A stretch of DNA of 64,000 nucleotides from Bradyrhizobium diazoefficiens (lineage in GTDB: Bacteria; Pseudomonadota; Alphaproteobacteria; Rhizobiales; Xanthobacteraceae), in the NCBI RefSeq assembly GCF_016616885.1, contig NZ_CP067102.1, positions 4,678,501 through 4,742,500 on the forward strand, written 5' to 3'. The notes beneath the pieces were generated by a model, which saw only the letters and a program-made list of their open reading frames with translations, was not told the DNA's origin and made no database searches. The translations under genes and the position numbers were made by a program. The stretch's first letter is position 1, and each line of letters begins with the position of its first letter. Positions 18,899 through 29,630 of this stretch are shown one piece after another.

Positions 18899-19780
18899 TT
18901 AAGACGGCTTCTTCGGCCGTGACACCAGCTCGATCATCTTGCCTTCGTCGTCGTCGGGCATCGCGGCCTTCGCCTGCGCGTAGGACTCGACCGCGGCGCG
19001 CGACACCAGCGGCTTGTCGGCCAGCAGGCTCTCGGCGAGTTTTACCGCGTAGGTTGCATCCTTGTGCCGCAGCGCCGCTGTAAACGTCGCGCCACTGAAA
19101 TCGCGGGCGACCATGCGCTTGGAGTGACGCTGCACCTGCGGGCTGGCAGCGACGCCCGCCTGGATCGACTCCAGCACCAGCTTCATGTCGAGCCCGGCCT
19201 GCTCGGCGATCGCGAGGCCCTCGGCGAGGCCGGCGATCTGGATCGCGCCCAGGAGATTGTTGATGAGCTTGTAGACCGTGCCGGAGCCGACCGCGCCGAA
19301 ATGGCGGATGGTCGAGCCGATCGGTTCGAGGAACGCCCGCGCCCGCTCGAGGTCGGCCGCATCCGCTCCGGCGAGCAGCGTCAGTTTTCCGGCCGCCGCG
19401 GCATCCGGCAATCCCGTCACGGGGCAATCGATATAGATGAGGCCGCGCGCATTGAGCTCGCGGCCCATCTCGCGGGCATGATCATAGGAGACGGTCGAGC
19501 ACTCGATCGCGATGGTGCCGGCCTTCGCCGTCTTGGCCGCACCGTTGAGCCCGAGCCAGACGGCGCGCGAGGCTTCGTCGTCGGCGACCATGGTCACCAC
19601 GGCGTCGGCATCGATCGCGGCATCCTCAGGCGACGTCGCCCAATTTGCGCCGCGCAGGATCAGGTCTTCTGCCTTTGCCTTGCTGCGATTCCACAGCGTC
19701 ACCGTAAAGCCGGCATCGAGATAGCGGCCGGCCATGCCATGGCCCATCCGACCCAACCCGATGAAGGCGACACGGGGCAT
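18899..19780 (-). CDS. NAD(P)-dependent beta-hydroxyacid dehydrogenase (3-hydroxyisobutyrate dehydrogenase family)
   Basis: A 293-residue cytosolic oxidoreductase. The N-terminal Rossmann motif is VAFIGLGRMGHGMAGRYLDAG, the family substrate motif is DCPVTGLPDAAAAGKLTLL, and the catalytic lysine region reads GSGTVYKLINNLLG. It should oxidise a beta-hydroxyacid such as 3-hydroxyisobutyrate, tartronate semialdehyde or a related compound; the exact substrate is not clear. The start at MPRVAF (19780) was preferred since upstream residues overlap the end of prfB. It lies directly downstream of prfB on the same strand. Confidence 0.88.
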   Translation of the reverse strand: MPRVAFIGLGRMGHGMAGRYLDAGFTVTLWNRSKAKAEDLILRGANWATSPEDAAIDADAVVTMVADDEASRAVWLGLNGAAKTAKAGTIAIECSTVSYDHAREMGRELNARGLIYIDCPVTGLPDAAAAGKLTLLAGADAADLERARAFLEPIGSTIRHFGAVGSGTVYKLINNLLGAIQIAGLAEGLAIAEQAGLDMKLVLESIQAGVAASPQVQRHSKRMVARDFSGATFTAALRHKDATYAVKLAESLLADKPLVSRAAVESYAQAKAAMPDDDEGKMIELVSRPKKPS

Positions 19781-19781
19781 G

Positions 19782-20913
<1,132 letters not shown>

Positions 20914-21022
20914 GTCGTTCTCTGGTCTCGCGGAATTGCTCCGCGTTTGATTTGCAACGCGGATGTAACGGCGGCGGCGCCAAAGCGCAACCGCCCGCCT
21001 CGCCTGCATCAGGCGTTATCCG

Positions 21023-23530
21023 CTACCACAGCCCGCCGGTGCCCGGCCGCATGAGGAAGCCGGAATCCGGCTGCTGCTGCGAAGACGGCATGCCGCCGCG
21101 CCCGTCTGCGTCGGCGACCCCGATGACCGAGTAATTATCCGGCGGCGCCGTGCCCGGCTTGAAGGCCTCGAGGATGGTTCCACCGGACTCGCCGGGGCCA
21201 GCGCGCATGCCGGTCTTGGCGACGACGCGAACCAGCTTGATGCCGGCCGGCACCTTGAACGGGACCGCGGGCTTGTCGGCAAGCGCGAGCTTGAAGAAGT
21301 CGCGAGCGATCGGGGCAGAGAGATGGCCGCCGGTTGCGGCATTGCCTCTGCCGAGCGAGCGCGGCTTGTCGTAGCCCATATAGATGGCGACCGCGACATC
21401 GGGCGAGAAGCCGACGAACCAGGCGTCCTTGGCCTCGTTGGTGGTGCCGGTCTTGCCGGCGATCGGCTTGCCGACTTCCCTCACGACGGTCGCGGTACCG
21501 GCCTGAACCACGCCTTCCAGCAGCTCGGTGATCTGATAGGCCGTCATGGAGTCCAGCACCTGCTCGCGGCGATCGATCAGCTGCGGCTCGGTCTGGTTCT
21601 TCCAGCCGCCGGGCGCGTCGCAGCCGCGGCATTCGCGCTGGTCATGCTTGAAGATGGTGTGGCCGTAGCGGTCCTGGATACGGTCGATCAGGGTCGGCTT
21701 CACCCGGCGGCCGCCATTGGCGAGCATCGAATAGGCCGTGACCATGCGCATCGCCGTGGTCTCGCCGGCACCGAGCGCGTAGGAGAGATAGTTCGGCAAT
21801 TCATCATAGACGCCAAAGCGGCGCGCATATTCGCCGATCAGGGGCATGCCGATGTCTTGCGCAAGCCGTACCGTCACCGTGTTGCGCGATAGCCTCAGCG
21901 CATTGCGCAAAGTCATCGGCCCCATATACTTGCCGGCATCAAAGTTTTCCGGACGCCACACGCCGGCGCCCTGGCCCTGGTCGATTTCGATCGGCGCGTC
22001 GAGCACGACGGTCGACGGCGTGTACCCGTTGTCGAGCGCTGCCGAATAGACGATCGGCTTGAACGACGAACCCGGCTGCCGATAGGCCTGCGTGGCGCGG
22101 TTGAACTGGCTCTGGTCGAACGAGAAGCCGCCGACCATGGCGAGAACGCGGCCGGTCCAGGGGTCCATCACCACCATCGCGCCCGACACTTCGGGGATCT
22201 GGCGCAGACGGTACTGACCTTCGACCGGCTGTCCCTCCTTGCTGTAGAGCGGATCGGCATAGATCACGTCGCCGGGCTGCAGCACCTGCGCCACCGACGT
22301 CGCCGCCCTGCCCTTTGCAGCGCCCTGGGCCGCCTTCGCCCATTTGACGCCGTCGAGCGTGATCAGACCGGTCTCCCGCTGCTTGCTGACGGCGCCGCCG
22401 AGTTCGCGGTTCGGCTGGAAGCCGATGCGCGCGGACTGGTCGCTGGTCTCCAGCACCACCGCCATGCGCCACGGCGAGATGTCGGAGAGCGACTTGATCT
22501 CGGCGAGCTTCACGCCCCAGTCACCCGAAATATCGAGCTTGCTGATGGCGCCGCGATAACCCTGCTGCTCGTCATAATTCACGAGGCCGGTGACCATGGT
22601 CTTGCGCGCCATGACCTGGATCTTCGGATCGAGCGTGGTGCGCACCGAGAGGCCGCCCTCATACAGCTTCTTCTCGCCATAGCGCTCGAAAATGTCGCGG
22701 CGGACTTCCTCGGCAAAATATTCGCCGGCGAAGGTGTGGGCACCGTTGGAACGGTTGGTGACGGCCAGCGGCTCCTTGCGCGCCTTCTCGGCGTCGGCCT
22801 GCTTGATCCAGCCGTTCTCCTGGAGACGGTCAATCACGTAGTTGCGGCGTTCGATAGCGCGGTCGCGGTTACGCACCGGATGCAGCGTCGCCGGCATTTT
22901 CGGCAGCGCCGCGAGGTAGGAAGCTTCCGCCACGGTGAGTTCGTTCACCGACTTGTCGAAATAGACCAGCGAAGCCGCCGCGATGCCGTAGGCGCCGAGA
23001 CCGAGATAGATTTCGTTGAGATAGAGCTCGAGGATCTTGTCCTTCGAATAGGTCTTCTCGATGCGCATCGCGAGCAAGGCTTCCTTGATCTTGCGCGCGA
23101 AGGAGACCTCGTTGGTCAGAAGGAAGTTCTTGGCGACCTGCTGGGTGATGGTCGACGCACCCTGCGGGCGGCGGTTGGAGCCGTAGTTCTGGAGATAGAC
23201 CAGGCCGGCGCGCGCCATGCCGGTGTAGTCGATGCCACCGTGCTCGTAGAAATTCTTGTCTTCGGCGGCGAGGAACGCGTTGATCACGAGCTTCGGCACC
23301 GCCTGGATCGGCAAGTACAGCCGCCGCTCCTTGGCGTACTCACCGAGCAGCGAGCCGTCGACCGCGTGCACGCGGGTCATCACCGGCGGCTCGTAATCCT
23401 GAAGCTGAGAGTAATCGGGCAAGTCCTTGGAGAAATGCCAGATCAGGCCTGCCACGGCACCGACACCGACAAGGAACATCACCGTTCCCGCGGCGAACAG
23501 GAAGCCCATGAACCGCACAAGCAAGCGCAT
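21023..23530 (-). CDS. mrcA: Penicillin-binding protein 1A
   Basis: An 835-residue bifunctional peptidoglycan synthase. A short cytoplasmic N-terminus and membrane helix (about 7-30) precede a GT51 glycosyltransferase domain with the catalytic EDKNFYEHGG motif near residue 90. An OB-like insert follows, then the transpeptidase domain with S488-x-x-K491 (SSFK), an SRN motif and KTG at 693-695. It polymerises and cross-links lipid II in the periplasm. The Pro/Gly-rich C-terminus is disordered. It sits between amiC and prfB, an order typical of Rhizobiales, and starts 231 bp from amiC, so it may also have its own promoter. Confidence 0.95.
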   Translation of the reverse strand: MRLLVRFMGFLFAAGTVMFLVGVGAVAGLIWHFSKDLPDYSQLQDYEPPVMTRVHAVDGSLLGEYAKERRLYLPIQAVPKLVINAFLAAEDKNFYEHGGIDYTGMARAGLVYLQNYGSNRRPQGASTITQQVAKNFLLTNEVSFARKIKEALLAMRIEKTYSKDKILELYLNEIYLGLGAYGIAAASLVYFDKSVNELTVAEASYLAALPKMPATLHPVRNRDRAIERRNYVIDRLQENGWIKQADAEKARKEPLAVTNRSNGAHTFAGEYFAEEVRRDIFERYGEKKLYEGGLSVRTTLDPKIQVMARKTMVTGLVNYDEQQGYRGAISKLDISGDWGVKLAEIKSLSDISPWRMAVVLETSDQSARIGFQPNRELGGAVSKQRETGLITLDGVKWAKAAQGAAKGRAATSVAQVLQPGDVIYADPLYSKEGQPVEGQYRLRQIPEVSGAMVVMDPWTGRVLAMVGGFSFDQSQFNRATQAYRQPGSSFKPIVYSAALDNGYTPSTVVLDAPIEIDQGQGAGVWRPENFDAGKYMGPMTLRNALRLSRNTVTVRLAQDIGMPLIGEYARRFGVYDELPNYLSYALGAGETTAMRMVTAYSMLANGGRRVKPTLIDRIQDRYGHTIFKHDQRECRGCDAPGGWKNQTEPQLIDRREQVLDSMTAYQITELLEGVVQAGTATVVREVGKPIAGKTGTTNEAKDAWFVGFSPDVAVAIYMGYDKPRSLGRGNAATGGHLSAPIARDFFKLALADKPAVPFKVPAGIKLVRVVAKTGMRAGPGESGGTILEAFKPGTAPPDNYSVIGVADADGRGGMPSSQQQPDSGFLMRPGTGGLW

Positions 23531-23761
23531 TATGTGTTTATCCGTTTAATCCCTGGATCAGCCCAAGATCAGCCTCAAGGCGCCCCAAACGGACGCCATC
23601 CTCACGTCGCGAATTCACCGGCCTACTCAATACCATCAATGCCGGACCGAAAGACGCTTGCCGAACGGGATTCTCATCGATTCAGGAACCCCCTGCGCCG
23701 TTTTTATAAAGCGTCCGCTGTGGCCAAACTAGGGCTTAACATCGGAACCGGCATTCCCTGC

Positions 23762-25060
23762 CTAATTGCCGGCCCCCGCCGTCGCCATCCGCTTGGCCAG
23801 GAACGTGTCGATCGCCTGGGCCATCGAGCCCACCGCGCGTGACCGCCAGCCCTCGGACACGAGGTGCTCGAGGTCGCCCTTGTTGGAGACGTAGCCGATC
23901 TCGACCAGCACGGAGGGCACGTCGGGGGCTTTCAGCACCCGAAAACCGGCCGACTTCAGGGGGTGCTTGTGCATCCGCACGGTCGACTTCATTTCGCCCA
24001 TCAGCAAATGCGCAAAACGGTTTGAAAAGGTGCGTGTTTCCCGCTGCGTGAGGTCGATCAGGATGTCGGCGACATCGGTCGGCTCCTCCGCAAGATTGAA
24101 GCCAGCAATCGCATCGGCGCGGTTTTCGGCATCGGCCAGGCGCTGGGCCTCGGCATCGGAGGCCTTGTCCGAGAGCGTGTAGATGGTGGCGCCCTGCGCA
24201 TCGCCTTCGGCCTTCGGCAGCGCGTCGGCGTGAATCGAGACGAATAGCGCGGCGTTCAGATTGCGGGCGATCTTGCTCCGGTCATTGAGCGGAATGAAGG
24301 TGTCGTCGTCCCGCGTCATCACCACCCGGTATTTGCCGGCCTTTTCCAGCCGGTCGCGCAGCGCCAGTCCAAAGGCGAGCACCAGGTTCTTCTCGCTCTC
24401 GCCGCTCGACTGGGTGCCGTTGTCGATGCCGCCATGGCCGGGATCGATCACGACGACAGGACGGCCATCGACCGGCGCCCCTGGCTTCTGCTGCGCCGAG
24501 TCAGGAGCGGCAGGAATTGTCGCCGGCGGCGCGGCAGCGATCGTCGGCCGCAGCTCGGGGCGATTCTCCGGGGCGGGCGTCGGCACGAAAGCCGCGCGGT
24601 CGACCTCCTCCAGCTCGAGCACCAGTCGGGCCGGCTGGCCGTTGGCCGCCTCGAGCACATAGGAATTGGTGATGTTGGCGGGCCCGGTCAGGTCGAACAC
24701 GATTCGGGAGCCGCCGGGCATCACCAGGCCGTAGCGGAAGGCCTTGACCAGCCCTCGTCCGGCTCCGGAGCCCGGCGCCAGCTGAAAATTCACCTGGGGA
24801 ACATCGACCACGACCCGGTAGGGGTCGGCGAGAGTCGTGGCGCGGAAGCTGACGGTCTGGTCGAGGTCGAGAATGAAGCGGGTCTGCTTGCCGTCGCCGG
24901 CCAGCCGCGCGGCTGTGGCAATCGGAAAATTCGCCGCCGCAACAGAGGATTGCGATGGGCTCTCGGCCGCGCTCAGACGCGAGGAATCGGCGCACGGCAA
25001 TGCCGCGGCGCACAGAAGCGCAATCCCCAGCAAAACCCGTTGATTTGTGCGGCTCGCCAC
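23762..25060 (-). CDS. amiC: N-acetylmuramoyl-L-alanine amidase with AMIN domain
   Basis: A 432-residue periplasmic amidase. It has a signal peptide (VLLGIALLCAAALPCA), an AMIN domain at about 45-150 for envelope targeting, a Pro/Ala linker, then an Amidase_3 domain with zinc ligands in VVIDPGHGG, a Glu in GESEKN and SIHADALP. It cleaves the amide bond between MurNAc and the stem peptide, mainly for daughter cell separation. The catalytic Glu region near the C-terminus (SVLVEIGYVSN) is present. It is divergent from rne across about 700 bp. Confidence 0.94.
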   Translation of the reverse strand: MASRTNQRVLLGIALLCAAALPCADSSRLSAAESPSQSSVAAANFPIATAARLAGDGKQTRFILDLDQTVSFRATTLADPYRVVVDVPQVNFQLAPGSGAGRGLVKAFRYGLVMPGGSRIVFDLTGPANITNSYVLEAANGQPARLVLELEEVDRAAFVPTPAPENRPELRPTIAAAPPATIPAAPDSAQQKPGAPVDGRPVVVIDPGHGGIDNGTQSSGESEKNLVLAFGLALRDRLEKAGKYRVVMTRDDDTFIPLNDRSKIARNLNAALFVSIHADALPKAEGDAQGATIYTLSDKASDAEAQRLADAENRADAIAGFNLAEEPTDVADILIDLTQRETRTFSNRFAHLLMGEMKSTVRMHKHPLKSAGFRVLKAPDVPSVLVEIGYVSNKGDLEHLVSEGWRSRAVGSMAQAIDTFLAKRMATAGAGN

Positions 25061-25764
25061 CGAATCCGTGCCTCCGAGCAGCCCTCTTTAACGCAATAGA
25101 ACCACAGGGTTAATCGATCCTTGATGACGGAGATGCGAAACTCTCAGACTGTGACCGGCGTGCGACGCTCCTTGCACCAATGGCCCATTCCTCGTATGTA
25201 CGGATTGCTGACGGCCAATAATTTCCGGTTGTGTCGCATTCAGCCTCCCGGTGCAGCGCCGGAACTCCCAAGGTTTGGGAATTCCAGCGTTTTTCCGTTC
25301 CCTTCTACGACCAGCGCGGTGCGCGGCAGCGAGGTGGAACGGGGCAAGCCCCGGCGGCGGACGGTTTCCGGTTACCACAGTGTTTCCGGGACGGTTTTGA
25401 CAGCGACGCGGCCAGTTGCCCGGTCCCTTAATCCCAAGGGGGCGGTTCGATATCCCAAGGCGAGCGCTCACGCGCCATGCCTGGCCAGCAGCAGCTGATT
25501 AGGGGCGGCCCCGCCGCCCAATGTTTCATACGGGCCGACGCTTGATGCGCCAGACTGTGCCGACGAATTCTGAAGGACAATTCGCGACGCTGCGGAGTGA
25601 AAATCCCGCGCGCCGCTTCGGTCCTGAAGCTTCCGATTCGGCAAGGCGCGAGAGACGGCGTTTCGGCCTTCCCCTCACCCCCGAATCAGGTGGACCGTCG
25701 CGTCACCCGGCAGCGCTCTTCGCGCCCACGGTCGATCGCGCCCGCCGCCGCCAAGAGTTAAGAC
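25061..25764. other. Long amiC/rne intergenic region, probable rne leader
   Basis: No convincing gene lies here. It holds GC-rich structure on the rne strand: a 10-bp stem with one mismatch (25261-25270 with 25276-25285), followed four bases later by a T5 run, and a perfect 7-bp GC hairpin at 25503-25519. RNase E is known in enteric bacteria to regulate itself through a long structured 5' leader; the length and hairpins here would suit that, but the promoter position is unknown. Confidence 0.45.
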
Positions 25765-28700
25765 ATGCCCAACAAGATGTTGATCGATGCCACCCACCCG
25801 GAAGAGACCCGGGTCGTCGTGGTCCGCGGCAATCGTGTCGAAGAGTTTGACTTCGAGACCGCGCAACGCAAGCAACTGCGCGGGAATATCTACCTCGCCA
25901 AGGTCACAAGGGTCGAACCCTCGCTCCAGGCCGCTTTCGTTGAATATGGTGGCAACCGCCACGGCTTCCTCGCCTTCAGCGAAATCCATCCCGACTACTA
26001 CCAGATCCCGGTCGCCGACCGGCAGGCGCTGATCGAGGCCGAAGAACAGGCCCATCGCGAGGCCGAGGAAGAGAGCGAGAACCGCTCTCACGGCCGCCGG
26101 CGCTCGCGCCACCGCAACTCCCGCCGCCGCAGTCATGGCGAGCGCGTCCGCAGCGACATCGTCGAGGGCCTCGACGCCGGCGCCGATCCGGTCGCTCAGC
26201 CGGTCGAGGGCCAGGCCCTGCCGGAGCATGCCGACGGCACTGCGCATGAGGGCGAGCACCTGCACGCCGATGCCGAGCATCACGGCGAGCACGAAGGTCA
26301 CGACCACGATCATCATGATCACGAGCATGACGATCATGAGCACGCCCATGATGACGAGGATCATCACACTCACGGTCATGACGATCATGGTCATGACCAC
26401 GAGCACGATCATCACGACCATGATCACGCCGACGAGACGCCCGCGCCCGTCGCAGCGATCGGCGCCGAGCCCGCTGTTGCGGCCGAGACCGTCGCCGAGT
26501 CGCAAGAGGCCGCCGCTTCTGAAACGCATGCCGAGGCTCTTGCCGAAGCCGTGACCTCCGTTGCCGAGCCGGCCGACGCCGTCTATGCCGCCGGTGAGAG
26601 CACTGAAGCTTCGCATCAGGATGCGGAAGCGAGGGCCGACGAAGACGACGAGGACGATGAAGACGGCGAGGAAGCCGAAGAGGAGCACGTCGAATCCGTC
26701 GGCGGCGACGATGTGATGGAGGAAGTGCCGGAGCGCACCTTCCGTCCGCGCCGCCAGTACAAGATCCAGGAAGTCATCAAGCGCCGCCAGGTGATGCTGG
26801 TACAGGTGGTCAAGGAAGAGCGCGGCAACAAGGGCGCGGCGCTGACGACCTACCTCTCGCTCGCCGGCCGCTACGCCGTGTTGATGCCGAACACCGCCCG
26901 TGGCGGCGGCATCAGCCGCAAGATCACCAGCGCCCAGGACCGTTCGCGCCTGAAGGAAGTGGTGCAGGATCTCGACGTGCCCGAGGGCATGGGCATCATC
27001 CTGCGCACCGCGGGTGCCGCCCGCACCAAGCCTGAGATCAAGCGCGACTTCGAGTACCTGATCCGGATGTGGGAGACGGTGCGCGACCTGACGCTGAAGT
27101 CGCAGGCCCCGACGCTGGTCTACGAGGAAGGCTCGCTGATCAAGCGCTCGCTGCGCGACCTCTACAACAAGGAGATCGACGAGATCTCAGTCGCCGGTGA
27201 ATCCGGCTACCGCGAAGCGCGCGACTTCATGAAGATGCTGATGCCCGCCAATGTCAGTGCGGTAAAGCAGTATCGCGACGGCCAGCCGCTGTTCTCGCGG
27301 ATGGGTGTCGAAAGCCAGCTGGATGCGATGTTCTCGCCGACCGTCCAGCTACGCTCCGGCGGCTACATCGTGATCAACCAGACCGAGGCGCTGGTCTCGA
27401 TCGACGTCAACTCCGGACGGTCGACACGCGAGCACCATATCGAGGACACCGCGCTCAAGACCAATCTGGAGGCGGCCGAAGAGGTCGCCCGCCAGCTCCG
27501 CCTGCGCGACCTCGCCGGCCTGATCGTCATCGACTTCATCGACATGGACGAGAAGCGCAACAACCGCGCGGTCGAGCGCAAGTTGTCCGACTGCCTGCGC
27601 CAGGATCGCGCGCGCATCCAGGTCGGCCGCATCTCGCATTTCGGCCTGCTCGAGATGTCGCGCCAGCGCATCCGCGCCAGCGTGCTGGAATCCTCCACCG
27701 ATCCCTGCCCGCATTGCGGCGGCACCGGCCACGTCCGCTCGGTCTCCTCGGTGGCGCTGCAGTTGCTGCGCGGCCTCGAAGAGATCCTGATGAAGGGCGC
27801 GACCCACAATCTCGTGGTCCGCACCCGCACCGACGTCGCGCTTTATGTGCTGAACCATAAGCGCGGCCATCTGCGCGATCTCGAAAACGGCTTCAAGGTC
27901 ACGCTGGCGGTGATCGCTGATGCCAGCGTCAGCGGACCGCAGGCCTATGTGATCGATCGTGGCGAGCAGGTGCACACGCTGGAAGCCGCCAAGGCGCTGC
28001 TCGCAGCGCAGGCAGCCGCAAGCCCGCCGCCGCTGGCTGAAGAAGCCTATGACGACGAGGAATTCGATTCCGAACTGGAATCCGAGGTCGAGACCGAGGA
28101 AACCGAAGGTCTCACCGAAGAACAGGCCGCAGGCGATGCCGCGCCCGAGCAGGATGGCCAGCGCGGCCGCAAGCGCCGCCGGCGTCGTCGCGGTCGCGGC
28201 GGTCAGCGCGATGGTGAGGCGCGCGAGGATGGCGCTCCAACGTCTCCTGAAGGGACCGTAGCGGCAGCCAGCGAAGGCGAAGAGGACGCCGAGTCCGAAC
28301 AGGACGGCGAGGAAGGCGAGGAACAGGCAGCCCGTGGCGAACAGCAGGGCGCAGACGCGCGCCGCCGCCGGCGTGGCCGCAGGGGCGGACGCCGTCGGCG
28401 CGGCGGTGGCGAGGAAGGTCTCGCCGGATCGATCGGCGACGAGCTCGGTGGCAATCCGCCGTCGGAAGCAACCGACGCGGTGGCCGATTTCGACAGCGCC
28501 GGCAGCGAGACGGCGCCGTCGATTGCGCATTCGGAGCACGTCGCCCCGGTTGCGCCGCAGATGTCTCAGCCTGAGCCCTATGCGCCAGCACCGGTTGAAA
28601 CGCCGGTCCAGCCCGCGCCTTCTGCTGCTGTCGTCGAGGAAGAAACCGCAGCCGACGAAAAGGCAGCACGACGCCGCTCCACCGTCCGCGAGAAGGTGAG

Positions 28701-28854
28701 CTTCCTGTCGAGCAGCCCGAGCGAGCCGGCGGCCGCAGCGCCGGAGCCGGTTGCTCCGCCCGCGCCTGAGCCCGCGCCGGAAGCGGCAAACGAGACGCCG
28801 GCCGCGCCGCGTCGCGCCGGCTGGTGGTCGCGCCGTTTCGGCGGCGGCGAATAG
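25765..28854 (+). CDS. rne: Ribonuclease E with His/Asp-rich insertion in S1 domain
   Basis: A 1029-residue endoribonuclease. The S1 RNA-binding domain starts near residue 36 but is split by an insertion (about 84-330) that contains a basic part (110-123), a His/Asp/Glu-rich run (154-222, 28 histidines) and an acidic part (290-320). The S1 fold resumes at about 331. Catalytic aspartates are D547 (SIDVNSG) and D590 (VIDFIDM), with the same 43-residue spacing as in E. coli. The Zn-link is C648-P-H-C651. The tail has two Arg-rich RNA-binding patches and ends with GWWSRRFGG, a motif that in other Alphaproteobacteria recruits polynucleotide phosphorylase. It is the core of the RNA degradosome. Confidence 0.95.
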   Translation: MPNKMLIDATHPEETRVVVVRGNRVEEFDFETAQRKQLRGNIYLAKVTRVEPSLQAAFVEYGGNRHGFLAFSEIHPDYYQIPVADRQALIEAEEQAHREAEEESENRSHGRRRSRHRNSRRRSHGERVRSDIVEGLDAGADPVAQPVEGQALPEHADGTAHEGEHLHADAEHHGEHEGHDHDHHDHEHDDHEHAHDDEDHHTHGHDDHGHDHEHDHHDHDHADETPAPVAAIGAEPAVAAETVAESQEAAASETHAEALAEAVTSVAEPADAVYAAGESTEASHQDAEARADEDDEDDEDGEEAEEEHVESVGGDDVMEEVPERTFRPRRQYKIQEVIKRRQVMLVQVVKEERGNKGAALTTYLSLAGRYAVLMPNTARGGGISRKITSAQDRSRLKEVVQDLDVPEGMGIILRTAGAARTKPEIKRDFEYLIRMWETVRDLTLKSQAPTLVYEEGSLIKRSLRDLYNKEIDEISVAGESGYREARDFMKMLMPANVSAVKQYRDGQPLFSRMGVESQLDAMFSPTVQLRSGGYIVINQTEALVSIDVNSGRSTREHHIEDTALKTNLEAAEEVARQLRLRDLAGLIVIDFIDMDEKRNNRAVERKLSDCLRQDRARIQVGRISHFGLLEMSRQRIRASVLESSTDPCPHCGGTGHVRSVSSVALQLLRGLEEILMKGATHNLVVRTRTDVALYVLNHKRGHLRDLENGFKVTLAVIADASVSGPQAYVIDRGEQVHTLEAAKALLAAQAAASPPPLAEEAYDDEEFDSELESEVETEETEGLTEEQAAGDAAPEQDGQRGRKRRRRRRGRGGQRDGEAREDGAPTSPEGTVAAASEGEEDAESEQDGEEGEEQAARGEQQGADARRRRRGRRGGRRRRGGGEEGLAGSIGDELGGNPPSEATDAVADFDSAGSETAPSIAHSEHVAPVAPQMSQPEPYAPAPVETPVQPAPSAAVVEEETAADEKAARRRSTVREKVSFLSSSPSEPAAAAPEPVAPPAPEPAPEAANETPAAPRRAGWWSRRFGGGE

Positions 28855-28870
28855 AACGAAACATCCAAAT

Positions 28871-28905
28871 AAAAAAACGCCCGGCCTGGCCGGGCGTTTT
28901 TCATT
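28871..28905. terminator. Bidirectional intrinsic terminator after rne
   Basis: A 9-bp GC stem (28878-28886 with 28888-28896) is flanked by seven A on the left and five T on the right, so it should terminate both rne and the convergent cupin remnant. Confidence 0.92.
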
Positions 28906-28923
28906 TCAAGCCTCGCCTGAGCG

Positions 28924-29280
28924 TTACGGCGGTGGCTCGTCGTCACCGAGCGGCGTCGCCTCGCGCGATGCGATCTGGCGAAGCTGGTCATAGAGATCGG
29001 GCGCCTCGCTGGTGCAGAGACAGACGCCCTTGGCGGACGGGCCCTCGCCGGCGTTGAGGTAGGCGTGGCCCATGGTGCTGTCGAGATAGATGCCGTCGCC
29101 CGCGCCAAGGATCTCCGGCGCGTAGAACTCGGTGTGAACGGCGACGCGTCCGCTCGTCACCAGAAAATACTCTTCGTCGGCATGGCGCAGCAGCGGACCG
29201 AATTCGTCCAGCGAGCCCACCACGTTCTTTGCCGAGCGCGAAAAATATCTCCTGATCAGCAGCTCGGCGTTGACCGGCAT
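28924..29280 (-). pseudogene. Truncated cupin-domain transcriptional regulator
   Basis: Only the C-terminal cupin part of a regulator remains: NVVGSLDEFGPL, then EEYFLVTSGRVAVHTEFYAP and a conserved GDGIYLDSTMGHAYLNAG. In complete relatives this follows an N-terminal XRE-type helix-turn-helix, which is missing here. The first dozen or so codons belong to sequence beyond the break. It runs head to head into the truncated MFS gene on the other strand, so both lost their 5' ends together. The cupin core is intact, but there is no ribosome binding site or promoter of its own. Confidence 0.75.
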
Positions 29281-29614
29281 CTTCCTCTACGCCATGTACA
29301 AGGTGGAGACGATCACGGTGCTGATCGTCTATCAGTCGCTGGTCTACTTCTTCAAATCCTTCGTGCTAGCTGCGGTGGTTGCGCTCCCGACCAAACTGCT
29401 CCGCGACGATCAGATCGGGTCGGGAGTCGGCATGGTCAATCTCGGTGGCCAGAGCGCAGGCTTCGTCGCACCGGCCGTCATTGGCTTCATCGTGGCGGGA
29501 ACCGGATCATTTGACGCGGCCTTCGGATTCCTGGTCGCCATGACGGCGATGTCGGTCGTGGTCGCCACGACCATCAATACGGCGCAGCCCAAGCTTGCGC
29601 CGAAGCCGGCCTGA
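29240..29614 (+). pseudogene. MFS transporter remnant (C-terminal part)
   Basis: About 120 residues of a major facilitator remain, covering roughly the last four membrane helices (LLISSSALTGIFLYAM, then VYQSLVYFFKSFVLAAVV and MVNLGGQSAGFVAPAVIG). The reading frame fades out near 29240, where it meets the cupin remnant on the other strand. The gene body of about 300 further residues is gone. It ends 16 bp before the FAD oxidoreductase gene, so the two were probably an operon for uptake and oxidation of an amino acid. Confidence 0.8.
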
Positions 29615-29630
29615 CAGGAGAGTTCTGCCG

